Positions 30,920 through 41,443 of a DNA stretch of 64,000 bases are shown piece by piece (the stretch's first letter is position 1; each line of letters starts with the position of its first letter). Position numbers and translations under genes: made by a program. The notes beneath the pieces were generated by a model, which saw nothing but the letters and a program-made list of their open reading frames with translations, ran no database searches and was not told the DNA's origin. The stretch comes from Spraguea lophii (lineage: Eukaryota; Microsporidia; Spragueidae): positions 38,890 through 102,889 of the forward strand of contig LDOQ01000176.1 in NCBI GenBank assembly GCA_001887945.1, read 5' to 3'.

Positions 30920-31972
30920 ATGTGTTTTATGCAAAGATGTATAAATAGTTGTTCTCTAAAAAAATATATGCAGACACAAAGTTTAAATATTACAGAAGAG
31001 GAAGAGCAATTACAACCTATTGAAGAGTTGCAGCAATACGGTATTAACATGGCAGATATTTTAAAATTAAAACAATCTGGTATATGTACAATAAAAGGGT
31101 TATTCATGTTATCAAAAAGAAATCTATGTAAAATAAAAGGAATGACAGAGATTAAGGTGGATAAATTAAAAGAAATGATTGCCAAAGATACACATCAAGG
31201 ATTTAGAACAGCTACAGAATTTGCACAAAAAAGAGAAATGGTTTCTAAAATTACTACTGGGTCCACAGAATTAGATAATATTCTTGGTGGTGGGCTTCAA
31301 ACCATGAGTATAACAGAGGTTTTTGGTGAGTTCAGAACAGGCAAAACCCAACTTTCTCTTACATTATGCATTGCGGTACAATTAAAAGAGGAAGTTGGTG
31401 GATGTAATGGTAAAGCAGCTTTTATTGATACAGAAGGTACTTTTAGACCAGAGAGACTCAAAGAAATAGCAGAAAGATTCGATCTAAATCCCGATGAGGC
31501 ACTTGATAATGTTATATTTGCAAGAGCATTCAATTCCGATCATCAAAATGATCTCCTAACACAACTTTCAGTAAAATTTGCTGAAGAACCTGGAAAGTTT
31601 AAACTTTTAGTTGTAGATTCCATAATTTCCCTCTTTAGAACAGATTTTGTTGGAAGAGGGGAATTGGGAGAGAGACAACAAAAACTCAATGTTTTTCTAT
31701 CAAAACTTTTAAGAATCGCAGAAGAATATAATATAGCTATTTTAATTACAAATCAAATGATGTCTGATCCTTCTGCAACATTAACATTTGTTGCTGATCC
31801 AAAAAAACCAATAGGTGGACATGTACTTGCTCATGCTTCTACAACACGAATCTATTTACGGAAAGGAAGAAATGAAACCAGGGTTGCTAAAATTTATGAT
31901 TCTCCTGATGTTCCAGAAGCAGAAGCAATATATGCTATCACAGGTGGAGGTATAGCTAATGTAATAGAATAA
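30920..31972 (+). CDS. DMC1: meiotic recombinase DMC1
   Basis: RecA/RAD51-family strand-exchange ATPase that pairs homologous chromosomes in meiosis. N-terminal helix-hairpin-helix (YGINMADILKLKQSGICTI), then the core: Walker A GEFRTGKT near residue 136, Walker B LLVVDS, the GRGELGERQQKL polymerisation/L1 region and L2. I call DMC1 rather than RAD51 from DPKKPIGGHVLAHASTTRI, YDSPDVPEAEA and the C-terminal GGGIANV. The frame starts at 30920, but an ATG at 30968 gives an N-terminus closer to the usual length; no CCC motif marks either. Its stop lies 6 bases from that of the convergent RRM gene. Its presence suggests a capacity for meiosis. Confidence 0.93.
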   Translation: MCFMQRCINSCSLKKYMQTQSLNITEEEEQLQPIEELQQYGINMADILKLKQSGICTIKGLFMLSKRNLCKIKGMTEIKVDKLKEMIAKDTHQGFRTATEFAQKREMVSKITTGSTELDNILGGGLQTMSITEVFGEFRTGKTQLSLTLCIAVQLKEEVGGCNGKAAFIDTEGTFRPERLKEIAERFDLNPDEALDNVIFARAFNSDHQNDLLTQLSVKFAEEPGKFKLLVVDSIISLFRTDFVGRGELGERQQKLNVFLSKLLRIAEEYNIAILITNQMMSDPSATLTFVADPKKPIGGHVLAHASTTRIYLRKGRNETRVAKIYDSPDVPEAEAIYAITGGGIANVIE

Positions 31973-31978
31973 AATAAT

Positions 31979-32239
31979 TTATAGTTCAATAGGACTGTCT
32001 TTAGCCCTTTTTACTCTAAGAGCAGATGAACATATAATTTTATTATTATTTTCTATTATAGCATTAACAAAATCATTTTCATCTAAATAATCTACAAATG
32101 CATATCCTTTACTTCTGTTATTCTTATCTTTAATCATTTTTATAGAATGAAAAGATTTATACTCTGAAAATATCTTTTTAAGTTCTATTTCCGTTATATC
32201 ATGATTGAAATTACTTATATGTATTCTGTATATCTTCAT
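31979..32239 (-). CDS. small single-RRM RNA-binding protein
   Basis: 86 residues made up of almost exactly one RNA-recognition motif: RNP2-like IYRIHISNF at residues 3-11, helix 1 with TEIELKKIFSEY, RNP1 KGYAFVDY near residue 44, second helix, final strand ALRVKRAK. Such minimal RRM proteins act in splicing or mRNA fate (for example RNPS1- or cap-binding-type partners), but the target is not readable. TTAACCCTAA before the ATG confirms the start. It is tail-to-tail with DMC1 with 6 bases between the stops, so the two transcripts must overlap or be trimmed very tightly. Confidence 0.88.
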   Translation of the reverse strand: MKIYRIHISNFNHDITEIELKKIFSEYKSFHSIKMIKDKNNRSKGYAFVDYLDENDFVNAIIENNNKIICSSALRVKRAKDSPIEL

Positions 32240-32337
32240 TTAGGGTTAAAAATAAAGTAACTATAATATTTTCATTTCTCTTCCAGATCAATATAAAACC
32301 TTTTTTTCAAATATTATTAGAATTTTGTCTAATGCTT

Positions 32338-32488
32338 TGAATCACAGGGTAAGATGAGATTAATGCATATCTATAGCGAAGCCAGTTAGTACAAGTTTAG
32401 ATGTACTTTAGGAACCCAAAGTCATAGATCGCAATAGGACGTAGCCAGTCAAGAAATTTCTATAAATAAAAGTTCCATTAAAAAAATA
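32338..32488 (+). mobile_element. SINE, 5'-truncated, moderately decayed
   Basis: The last third of the SINE in plus orientation: GGTAAGATGAGATTAATGCA, CCAGTTAGTACAAG, GGAACCCAAAGTCATAGA, and the 3' end AAATAAAAGTTCCATT followed by an A run. Confidence 0.85.
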
Positions 32489-32509
32489 AAACTTTTTAAT
32501 TAAATATTA

Positions 32510-32605
32510 TTTTTGTTTTTCATAGGGAAATAAGAAATTCTTTCACCCATTTGTTGCTAGAATCTTACACTTACTACATTCTACAGGCAGTAAAGACAAT
32601 CTAAT
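32510..32605. repeat. short dispersed repeat fragment of unknown family (copy 2)
   Basis: Partner of 9745-9830, sharing TTTTTGTTTTTCAT, the TCTTTCACCCATTTGTTGCTA block and ATTCTACA. Confidence 0.35.
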
Positions 32606-32685
32606 TTTATTTAATAAATAATTAAAAATATTTCTAAATATAGAGATTATTTATTCATATTATCTTCAAAACAAAAACACCCTCA

Positions 32686-33255
32686 ATGAAAAATACTCTC
32701 TTCTACACTGCGAACATGATTGATTATTTTAGATTATTCCTTCATATAATTTCTATTTATACGAGTAAATTTATATTTGTTACTCTTCACTTAACATCTG
32801 GTTTCCTAGATCTTATAGACGGATCAGTAGCTAGAGCTTATAATCAGGAATCTACTTTAGGTAAATGTTTAGATATGTTTACAGATAGATTATCATCTAT
32901 TATAATTTTAATAAGATCACCAATAGATAATTTTACACTTTTATTGCTTGCAATAGATATATTTTCTCATAATTTATTTATAAGTTATCATCTTATAAAG
33001 AATAAACATCATAAAGATAATAAAAATCTTATACTAAGATTGTATCATAATATTTTTATATTGATGCCTCTATGTTTTTTAACTGAAATATATTATGTGT
33101 TTTTATATCTGAGTAATTACTATGCTATTAATACTCTTGTTAATATTTTTCGTATTTTTTATATAATGAAAAGTTTTTTTCATGTTGTAATGATTTATGA
33201 AGCAGTTAAAGGATTAGCGGTGGAAGAAGATACGATAGATAAAAAAGATGAATAA
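32686..33255 (+). CDS. PIS1: phosphatidylinositol synthase, copy 1
   Basis: CDP-diacylglycerol-inositol 3-phosphatidyltransferase, an ER membrane enzyme. 189 residues, about six spans. The CDP-alcohol phosphotransferase signature is complete: DGSVARAYNQ then GKCLDMFTDR, giving D-G-x2-A-R-x8-G-x3-D-x3-D at about residues 45-68. The ARxYNQxSxLG form and the later LRLYHN...LTEIYYVFLYL block match yeast Pis1 rather than choline or ethanolamine phosphotransferases. CACCCTCA before the ATG supports the start. A C-terminal acidic/basic tail is extra relative to copy 2 at 38232. PI is needed for GPI anchors and phosphoinositides, and microsporidia keep little other lipid synthesis. Confidence 0.9.
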   Translation: MKNTLFYTANMIDYFRLFLHIISIYTSKFIFVTLHLTSGFLDLIDGSVARAYNQESTLGKCLDMFTDRLSSIIILIRSPIDNFTLLLLAIDIFSHNLFISYHLIKNKHHKDNKNLILRLYHNIFILMPLCFLTEIYYVFLYLSNYYAINTLVNIFRIFYIMKSFFHVVMIYEAVKGLAVEEDTIDKKDE

Positions 33256-34413
33256 ATATTTATTTGGATGGATTTAAAATTAAAATATTCTTAATAACAG
33301 TATTTTATTATCATATTTTTTTTTAATCCAATGTTTTTAACATAACGTTTTAAGTGAAAAATATATAATAGTTTATCAAAATGTTTTTAGTTTTTTAAAT
33401 AAATATGTATGTGAGATAATAATGAATAATTTTAATTATAGGTGTCATATAAGAATTTTTTTCTTTAAATGATATTTTGTTGATATTTTTTTCATTCTTG
33501 GTTCAAGAAGATTTCATTTCCTTTTTTCGTCTTTTAAAGTTACAGAGTTTCACTGTTTTCTTAATTACAATGGATTGAATGTATACAATTATTTCCTCTC
33601 TTAAGTTTGATTATAATCTTATTGTTAAAGTTAGTTACCACGTTATCTCAGGTTGATACAAATGGTATTACTTCTACATTTACCTTATAAATGAATTTTA
33701 AATTCGTTGGTAAGTAAGTTATATTTTATATATTTTTCAGCTTTTATTCGTTTAATATGAGATAAGAAAACAGTTTAAAAGTAAATAAAATTATTTCCTT
33801 GCATTACAACACTCATCTTTTTGAATTTAATAAAATTCATATTAAAAAAAGTAAAAAGGTGATAGAAAACGGAGAATGTAGATGGTTCGGTGAATGTTCG
33901 AGTGAATAGCATAACTTGGATAAGCTTTGTATATCCATCTCATTACTCGATTAAAATAATGTTAATTAATGCAATCGTATCTTTATATTGATTTATGATT
34001 CTGTCAGTATTATGGTAAGAAGAAGGTTAAGAATCTCTAAAAACCAAACGAAACATGGTAACATGTATCATACGCAAAGTTTAAATATTTTAGAGCATGG
34101 GATACGAGAAGATTAATACATATATATAGCAAAACCAGCTAATACAAATTTAAATGTACTTAGGAACCAATGGGGCCATAACATAATGGGTTGCAATTAA
34201 CCTGAACACTTTGATAATAATTAAAGTATTATTTGAAAAAAATAACAAGATCTAATAATGCGTTCAACTTAAATGTTCCTAAACAAGGATAAGAAAATCC
34301 GAAATTTATATTTATAACTAACAGAATATATATTTGGATAAATCCAAATATAAAATAGAAAAATTTCAAATTTATAATTTTGTTATTAAATCTTTATTTT
34401 TAAACACGTTGTT
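33256..34413. other. intergenic region with a SINE copy
   Basis: No gene seen. 33843-34242 is a decayed SINE; 33256-33842 shows nothing recognisable. Confidence 0.5.
33843..34242 (+). mobile_element. SINE, decayed, head unrecognisable
   Basis: The plus-strand body is readable in order: ACGGAGAATG, TATTGATTTATGATTC, AGTATTATGGTAAGAAG, ATACGCAAAG, GAGCATGGGATACGAGAAGAT, AAAACCAGCTAATACAAATT, GGAACCAATGGG, and a 3' end ACTTTGATAATAATTAAAGT that differs from the usual ATAAATAAAAGTTTC. Confidence 0.75.
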
Positions 34414-36225
34414 TTATTCCTCTATCATTATATTTTTTTCATCATTTATTCTTTGAAGATATTCTATATAACTATTTTCATTGTAAAATACTGACCAAAA
34501 ATATATTTTATAGATTGTTCCTAAAACATTCACCCAAACATATGACATATTATCCATATAATACATACGCAGATACTTTAGAAAATGATATGATAATGAC
34601 ATGGCCAACGCTATTACATAAAAAATATTATAGAATATTTTTATTTCTCTATTAAGTCTCATTTCCACCAAAACCTCCCACAAAAAACAACCTGTTTCAT
34701 AACATGCAGCAAGAGAGAGACCTATTGATTTTTTCCCCATTATATTTTTCGTAATACCATAAGAAATGGTTAGAAGTAATTTTATAATTTCAATTATGAA
34801 CATTCGACACATTCCTCGTCTTTTAATTTTATCTATTATTTGAAATAATTTTATAAAATATAAAATACTAATAAAAATGCATTTAAATGTTTTTTTACCA
34901 TTAAAATTTATACAGTAAAAGAATAATATAATATCTTTAAAGAAAATTAATATCTGTAATAAATAAACATCATATAAAAGTACATATATAACTTTTCTAT
35001 ACAAATATATCATACAATCTTTATAATGTCGCACATAAAAGAATGAAATGATATTGTTAAAGGTTTGTGCTAAGAATGGCATAGAAGAAGCAATAACGCT
35101 TATTATACTATAAGGAATAAATGCTTTTGAGATATTAGAAAATTTATCGACAAGTAACAAAAAGATCATACCAACGGATATAATGTACATAAAATTTCTA
35201 TAATAATTACTGTTACATATATTTCTTAATACGGATTTAAAGAGGTTGTTATTTGTATTATTGATGGTTTTTAAAGTTTTTTCCGTAGAAAAATAAAATA
35301 CAGATGCTAGAACTATGATTATAAATTGGAAATGGTATTTAAAATCATTTAAAGAAATATTCGAAAAGAACAATAATTTTTGAAGTAAAAATAATAACCC
35401 AAATGAAGTGTATACAGCTTCTTTAGAGACGATAAACCATCCCTTACCCCTTCTATCACATTTAAAATTTATATTTATCACATTTCTCTTATTGTATTCT
35501 GATTCATCACTTAAAAAATTAAGATAACATTCATTTATATTGCAATAAAAATTAACAGTACTTCTAAGAAACGATAAATTCATTGTTTTATTTTTAGATT
35601 GGAATTTTGTAAAGAATGTTTCCAATGTATATAAATATTCATCGTAAATATGTTCGATAGTTTTACATTTTTCTATTAAAATTTTATATTCGTTTGTTTC
35701 TTCTTTTAAATTTGTATAACTTTTTATTAGTGAGTAAAAAAATTCAAATACTGGTTTGTTATTACGTTTGCAAATATAATAATCCGGAACTACATCTTTA
35801 TTCAAAGTATTTTCACTTTGAAATTCATAATTATCATCACTAGTTATATTTTTAATAACATTTTCCATATTTTTATTATCAGAAGCAAATATTTCCATTG
35901 CTTGAATTTTTGCCGTATTGCTAAAATTTACATTGTTGATAACATCACAATTCCTAGAAATAAAAAAACATTTTAAAACATCACTAAATAAAACATCTAT
36001 ATTCAATTTTGGAATTTTTACTTTCATATTTTTATTTATTTCATCCAATAAGCTTTGTGTAAGAATAATTATATTTCTGTTTTTCGTCGCTACTTCAGAT
36101 ATGTAGAGATATATAAAATCTATGTTACTTTTATCTAGCGCTTGCCCAAGAGCTTTCTTATCAATGCAAAAATTACCTAGGACTTTCTGAAGTATAAATT
36201 CAGGCGTTTTTTCGTTTACGAGCAT
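34414..36225 (-). CDS. large multi-span membrane protein, possibly XPR1/SYG1 (EXS)-like
   Basis: 603 residues. The first 260 are soluble and helical; then about eight to nine membrane spans follow up to residue 570 and an acidic tail. The topology (long cytosolic N-half, then a helical membrane bundle whose last part reads FWSVFYNENSYIEYL) recalls phosphate exporters of the XPR1/SYG1 family, where an EXS domain ends in an aromatic-rich RNFFRxENEH-type segment. The match is by layout and a loose motif only, and the N-terminal SPX signature is not evident. No CCC/GGG motif precedes the ATG. It lies between the two PI-synthase genes on the opposite strand. It may equally be a lineage-specific protein. 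Confidence 0.6.
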   Translation of the reverse strand: MLVNEKTPEFILQKVLGNFCIDKKALGQALDKSNIDFIYLYISEVATKNRNIIILTQSLLDEINKNMKVKIPKLNIDVLFSDVLKCFFISRNCDVINNVNFSNTAKIQAMEIFASDNKNMENVIKNITSDDNYEFQSENTLNKDVVPDYYICKRNNKPVFEFFYSLIKSYTNLKEETNEYKILIEKCKTIEHIYDEYLYTLETFFTKFQSKNKTMNLSFLRSTVNFYCNINECYLNFLSDESEYNKRNVININFKCDRRGKGWFIVSKEAVYTSFGLLFLLQKLLFFSNISLNDFKYHFQFIIIVLASVFYFSTEKTLKTINNTNNNLFKSVLRNICNSNYYRNFMYIISVGMIFLLLVDKFSNISKAFIPYSIISVIASSMPFLAQTFNNIISFFYVRHYKDCMIYLYRKVIYVLLYDVYLLQILIFFKDIILFFYCINFNGKKTFKCIFISILYFIKLFQIIDKIKRRGMCRMFIIEIIKLLLTISYGITKNIMGKKSIGLSLAACYETGCFLWEVLVEMRLNREIKIFYNIFYVIALAMSLSYHFLKYLRMYYMDNMSYVWVNVLGTIYKIYFWSVFYNENSYIEYLQRINDEKNIMIEE

Positions 36226-38231
36226 CGTATTGCTTAATAATCTAAACTTTAAAAAATCATATTTTTGACATAATTTTCCAAAAAATTATGACAACCTATA
36301 GTACATTACTTTTTAAAAATTAAAAATATAAAAATATACTTGAATTCGTTTATAAATCTTATTTTGTAAAAATAAATAATTTTTATAAATTTTTTTCTTT
36401 TAACATTTATAAATCATACAAAATACATCTATTTTATGCTACAAAAAGATTGAAAATAGCATTACTCTATCACGTTAAATTTGTTATAAAATAAAAGTCA
36501 TAAAATTTTTCGTTAATTTTTAATTGATTTTTTGTAAGTAATATATTTTTACGTATAACATAGAAATTAATACTTTCGATCTTTTTTAAAAATCGAATTT
36601 TTATAACAATAAAAAATTATTTCTCCATTTAGAAAATTGCGTGACATTTCATTCAATAAGTTAATTGACTAAGAATAAAAAAATTATATAATTTATATTA
36701 AATTCATAAAATATGATTTTTTAATTCAAAATTTTTTTTTATTCTCATAAAATAATTATCAGTTATCTCAAAAATTAAAAAGTAATAATTTTTTGAAAAA
36801 AATAATTTTTATATGATTTTTTAGTTATAAAAAATGTTATTTAAGGAAAATTTGTATGGCTAATTAGTTGTTGTGGGTATTTTCAAATATAATTTATAAT
36901 TCTATTTTATTTGCAACAACTCTTTTTAGTTTATGATAATTATATTTAAATGATGATATTGTCTAATATTTATAAAAGTAAAATTATATTACAAATCAAA
37001 TAGAGTAATACATTATATTTTAAACGTTTCGAATACATTTTTATTTAAATTAATAGTATATTTCTAACATATTATTATATTATTGTATTCCACGTATTTA
37101 CATAAACAGAAACTGGCTAAAGGGTACCCTACGTATGCCCCTTTTGAATGTCATTAAAATTTTTTTACCTTTGAAAATAAAATATTAAGCAATGAATAAA
37201 ATGTCAATTAGGTTATAAAAAACATTATTTTTTTCATTTTTCATAAATATAAAAAGATTTGAAAAGAATTGCAATTTTTTTTGAATTAAAATAACTTTTG
37301 GTTACAAACTTTTTTACGTTATATTCAAGTACCTTCTATTGTGTTAATGTGTACAATAATTTCAGAATCTTTGAAATTTTGTTGTAGCTTACAATGTAAT
37401 ATTTCATCTCTACGTCTTTTATATTACATCCTTTCCAACAATCTGAATATAATCAGAATTCATGCTTAATATGAGTTTTTATAATATCTGAGAGATTTTT
37501 TTACCTAGATCTTCAATTACTTTTAACAATAATAGTCTGTTATTGGTTCTTCTACCGTACCGGCTTCTAATTGACCTTATATCCTTTGTTATATTTCCTC
37601 TTATCAAATTTTGACTCACCTATTTCTACAATTATATCTTTTCCTACCGTTTTTATAGGGTTTTTAAATAATAATTGTTTAATTTTCTTCAAATTTAATT
37701 ATTATATTCTTCGGCGTTGATTTCAACAATATCGTGATATCATTTTTCATATAACTTGACGATGACAGAAATAAATTTTGCTTTTCTATATTTTTTTTTA
37801 TTTTTTATTTCCTTCATATTACCAGACAAAAAAAACAATTTTGAATATTTATAAACTTGTTTAATAACGAATCGAATACGTTTTTTCACATCTTCCAACT
37901 TAATTTTTTTGGTCAGCAGCAAGGATAAAAAAAATTTTAATGACCTTCAAAAGGGTATATGTAGGATATTCCAACTCCAAAATACTTGTCTAAATATGTA
38001 GTCAAAGTCTATTAAAGGAATATTGAAAAATTATGTGGCAAAATCTATTAGACGTTTTAATAATAACACCGTGTGTTTTTTTATAAAATTATTGCATCAG
38101 AATGTAAGGAAAGGTTAGTGATCTTTTGAATGTAAGATTTCTCATTTAGTCAAAATTTTAATGAACTTCAATTGCTTTCAACGGAAAATTTTTTTTACAA
38201 TCCATATTTTTTTTTCTGAAATATCCTATAT
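36226..38231. other. 2-kb gene-poor region with probable transposon debris
   Basis: 36226-37080 is AT-rich with nothing recognisable. Around 37109-37143 there is an isolated GC-richer patch with AAAGGG and CCCCTTTT as inverted arms. 37480-37922 holds broken minus-strand coding traces listed separately. Confidence 0.45.
37480..37922 (-). pseudogene. possible retroelement fossil (polyprotein remnant)
   Basis: A 60-codon minus-strand frame (37740-37922), then frame-shifted fragments including QLEAGTVEEPITDYY near 37530-37575, which loosely resembles the start of a Ty3/gypsy reverse transcriptase (leucine-rich, LxAGxIxxSxSxY). Many stops. Weak evidence only. Confidence 0.22.
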
Positions 38232-38768
38232 ATGACATCACTATTCACATACGCAAATATTTTGTGTTATATCAGATTTTATCTTAACATATGTTCTATC
38301 TTTGCATCAGGAATTATGTTTATTATATTACACTTATTATCTAGTTCTATAGATCTTATTGATGGTTTTATTGCACGTAAATTTAACCAAGTTTCAATAT
38401 TAGGTAGATGTTTAGATATGTTCAACGATAGATTAGGATATCTTATAATTATTTTCAAATGCAAAAATATTGCCACTCACGTATTTCTTTTGTATATAAT
38501 AGATTTTATATCCAATAGTATTTATTTTGCAAGTCATTTATTTTATAAAACAGAATTTAAAAAAAGTAAGAACATATTTTTACGACATTTTTATAAAGAA
38601 TACCTTTTTGTGCCATTATGTGCAGGAACAGAGTTATATTTTAGTTCATTATACCTATCCTATTATTATCCGAAATTCATATTTATAAAAGATATATTAT
38701 TTTGTTTTTACATAATGAAATCATTTTTTCATTGTAATATGTTCTTAGAAGCATTTAAAGTATTATAA
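38232..38768 (+). CDS. phosphatidylinositol synthase, copy 2
   Basis: 178 residues, paralogue of the PI synthase at 32686 and in the same orientation. The signature is complete (DGFIARKFNQ...GRCLDMFNDR, about residues 43-66), so it should be catalytically competent; the family's ARKFNQVSxLG form is even closer to yeast Pis1 than that of copy 1. Six or so membrane spans; it ends soon after the last span (MFLEAFKVL), lacking the charged tail of copy 1. ATCCTATATATG is a weak CCC-type start context. The two copies may differ in regulation, location or acceptor alcohol; the latter cannot be read from the sequence. Confidence 0.87.
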   Translation: MTSLFTYANILCYIRFYLNICSIFASGIMFIILHLLSSSIDLIDGFIARKFNQVSILGRCLDMFNDRLGYLIIIFKCKNIATHVFLLYIIDFISNSIYFASHLFYKTEFKKSKNIFLRHFYKEYLFVPLCAGTELYFSSLYLSYYYPKFIFIKDILFCFYIMKSFFHCNMFLEAFKVL

Positions 38769-39467
38769 CTATTTTACATAAATGGGCAAAAGCCAAAAGA
38801 AGTTCCAAGTTAAATTCAATTTTTGTTAAAACCAAAAAAAATAAATGGAATTTATCAAATAAATTTTAATATAATTCTTCAATAACACATTTAATGTTTT
38901 CCTTGTACCATCTTAAAATAACATTTATTTAAAACCAATAACGGATAATTTATACAGATAAAAACTTCATAAAGGCAAAAAAAAATAATAAACTTAAAAC
39001 AAATTAAACTCTCAGCTACTAATCCTTTAATATCTTTTATAATTAAAACTTCTTGATATCAGAAGTATATTACAACTTGACTTTTTAATCTTTTAAATTA
39101 TTAATATGTTGTTTTTCGATATAATCATGAATTTTAACCAATTCGAGTGAATACCATCAGTTTTAAGAATGTATAAAATTTCGTTGTAATTGATTATCTT
39201 ACATATATACCCTAATTTCGATAAGTAGAATAAGCTTTTTAGTCGTATTTTATTATTACAATTCTTGTTTTAATGTTTATACCAATTGTCTCCTCACTGA
39301 TTTAAATCTATAATTATTTAAAATTTGGTAAAAGATTTTTTTGTGATATAATTTATTTTTAAGATTATTATTTCCATAATTACTATGATATTATCATTAC
39401 TATTTAACTGATACCTATTATATTTGTTATAACTTTCAATTTAAAAGAATCAATAACTTTAAACATG

Positions 39468-39520
39468 ACGGGCCGAAGCTGTTGGTGCACTTTGATAATA
39501 ATTAAAATATTATTAAAGTT
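39468..39520 (+). mobile_element. SINE 3'-end scrap
   Basis: GGGCCGAAGCTG followed by ACTTTGATAATAATTAAA, the same altered 3' end as in the copy at 33843-34242. Confidence 0.35.
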
Positions 39521-39995
39521 ATTTCGTTTATAATAAGTTTATACGTTGATTTATTACATATTTCCAATAAGACTTGAAGTATTTCGTAAATATAAATTTA
39601 AAAACCATATTTAAAAATTCCAGGGTTTACCTTCTACTTTGTCCTAATCCTTCTCCATCTAAACGGCTCTATTTAATCATCACATTTAAGTATAATCATC
39701 TTCTTAAAATTAGGGCATGATCTGTCAAATAAATTTAATATATTATTTTTTAATTAATATAAAAATCCATACAGTTGTTTAAACAGACAATATTTTATGA
39801 ACATGGCGTATTGTAAATATTTATAATTGTTTCTTTATAATATATTTATTTATATTAATTTTTTTAACATAAGAAGATTTATTTAAGATATATGACTATT
39901 ATTATTTGAACATACAGCTATTTCATATCCTTTTCATCTTCAACTCACTTCCCAATCTGATAAATCAGTTTCTTCAGGAAGACCCATTACCAAAT

Positions 39996-40047
39996 TTTCT
40001 CTTGGTCGGTTGCAACCTACAATAATTTGAGACCATTAATCCCTGAA
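39996..40047 (-). mobile_element. SINE 3'-end scrap
   Basis: In plus-strand reading TTTTCTCTTGGTCGGTTGCA, then CCTACAATAATTTGAGACC, matching CCTGGCCGGTTGCGGCCTACCATGGTCTGAGACC-type sequence in the intact copies. Confidence 0.5.
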
Positions 40048-40860
40048 ATTAATTATTCAATATTTTATTGTAACATCTTTTTGAAATATTTAAAATATTA
40101 ACACATCTTCTTATGATCACTCTACTATTGTAACATATTTTTTTGAATCACTCTTCTATTATAATAATATTATTATTCTACCGTTATAAATTTACTTTTT
40201 AAGGAATAAATAAATAATATATTTATAATTAATTCATATTATCTTTATTATAAACTATTATTTCCTTAAACGATAAATTACCATAAACTTTCCCCGTTAT
40301 AATAAAAATATAGTTATAAAATAAATAAGATAATAAATATGTTATATATATAAATTAAACATAATTTTAAATATCTATTGTATAACTTATTTTCTATTTT
40401 ATTTATTTGATATAATATAATTGTCATAAGATTGTAAACAACAAAAAATAAAAATAAGATTAAGAATACAAGTATTCGAAATTAAAAGTTTATGAGTTTT
40501 CAGAAAATAAAACAAAGAATAATTTATATAAATTAACAATAACAAAATAATATAATAAAATTTATAAACATAATATTAAATGATATAATATATAATTACC
40601 AATATAATTTTATAACGTATGAAAAATAATATAATAAAATATTATATATTATGACCGTAGATATTTATTATTGATAAAAAATATTATATTTACTAATTTT
40701 ATAAAAGAACAATATTTTTTTTAATTAACAATCTTTATTTTTAATGAAATATTATTCTTTTGTTTTCTTGTTTTATCCCAAATTTAATTTTTCCAATGAA
40801 ATATCAAAATTCTTTTTTTTTTAAAACTTTTAGTTTAATACCGATTTTTATTAAAAACTT

Positions 40861-41382
40861 TTATTTTTTCTGTGCTTTCATTAATTCTTTAACTTTTTCG
40901 CAATATTCTTCATATGCATTTTTAAAAAGTTTTGAAGCATCAACATTTGCAGGTGAATTTATATTAGGTTCATTTAGCATGCTGATCACACTCAAAACAA
41001 CAGTTCTAATATTTTGAACAGGTGTCCAGTTTTCATCAGGTTTTTCATATGACGTAGGATCATCACTAGCCATATGAAGAATACTTATACAAACATTTCC
41101 ATCTTTAAAAATATTAGGATGGAACATTTCAGTAACAAACTTCATTTTAGGAGGAACTAAAGGATAATTGTAATCAAATATTAATATTGCATGTAAAATA
41201 CAATTTTCATAGAGAGAATCACCAGGGCCGGTAATATATACGTCCCATTGGGTATAATCTTTTTCACCACCAACTATACTAGGACTGGCTTCAAATCCAC
41301 ATCCTTTACAATCATTTTTCATTCTTGACTCTTCTGTGCATAATCTTCTTAATGCGCCTGGAGACAATGTTCTTTTTGCCAT
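40861..41382 (-). CDS. UBC7: ubiquitin-conjugating enzyme E2, UBC7/UBE2G type
   Basis: 173 residues, a bare UBC domain. The HPN tripeptide (88-90) and catalytic Cys98 in GNVCISILH are present, followed by the acidic insert SDDPTSYEKPDENW that marks the UBC7/UBE2G (and CDC34/UBE2R) class; lack of a long acidic tail favours UBC7. In yeast Ubc7 works with Cue1 and Hrd1/Doa10 in ER-associated degradation. The frame is open 11 codons upstream, but TTAACCCT abuts the ATG at 41382 and the protein then begins like other UBC7 enzymes, so I place the start there. The upstream gene GlnRS is on the same strand. Confidence 0.93.
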   Translation of the reverse strand: MAKRTLSPGALRRLCTEESRMKNDCKGCGFEASPSIVGGEKDYTQWDVYITGPGDSLYENCILHAILIFDYNYPLVPPKMKFVTEMFHPNIFKDGNVCISILHMASDDPTSYEKPDENWTPVQNIRTVVLSVISMLNEPNINSPANVDASKLFKNAYEEYCEKVKELMKAQKK

Positions 41383-41383
41383 A

Positions 41384-41386
41384 GGG
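41384..41386 (-). promoter_or_regulatory. CCC start-site motif deciding the UBC7 start
   Basis: TTAACCCT precedes the ATG at 41382 on the minus strand; the family N-terminus also begins there. Confidence 0.75.
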
Positions 41387-41443
41387 TTAAACAAAAAAAT
41401 ATTTTTTATCAACAAAAATTTTTGTGATATATATATATCACAG

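Larger units (their letters stand above)
38769..40860. other. 2.1-kb AT-rich intergenic region with SINE scraps
   Basis: No gene. SINE 3'-end scraps at about 39468-39520 (plus strand) and 39996-40047 (minus strand). The remainder, especially 40180-40740, is extremely AT-rich without recognisable content. Confidence 0.45.
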
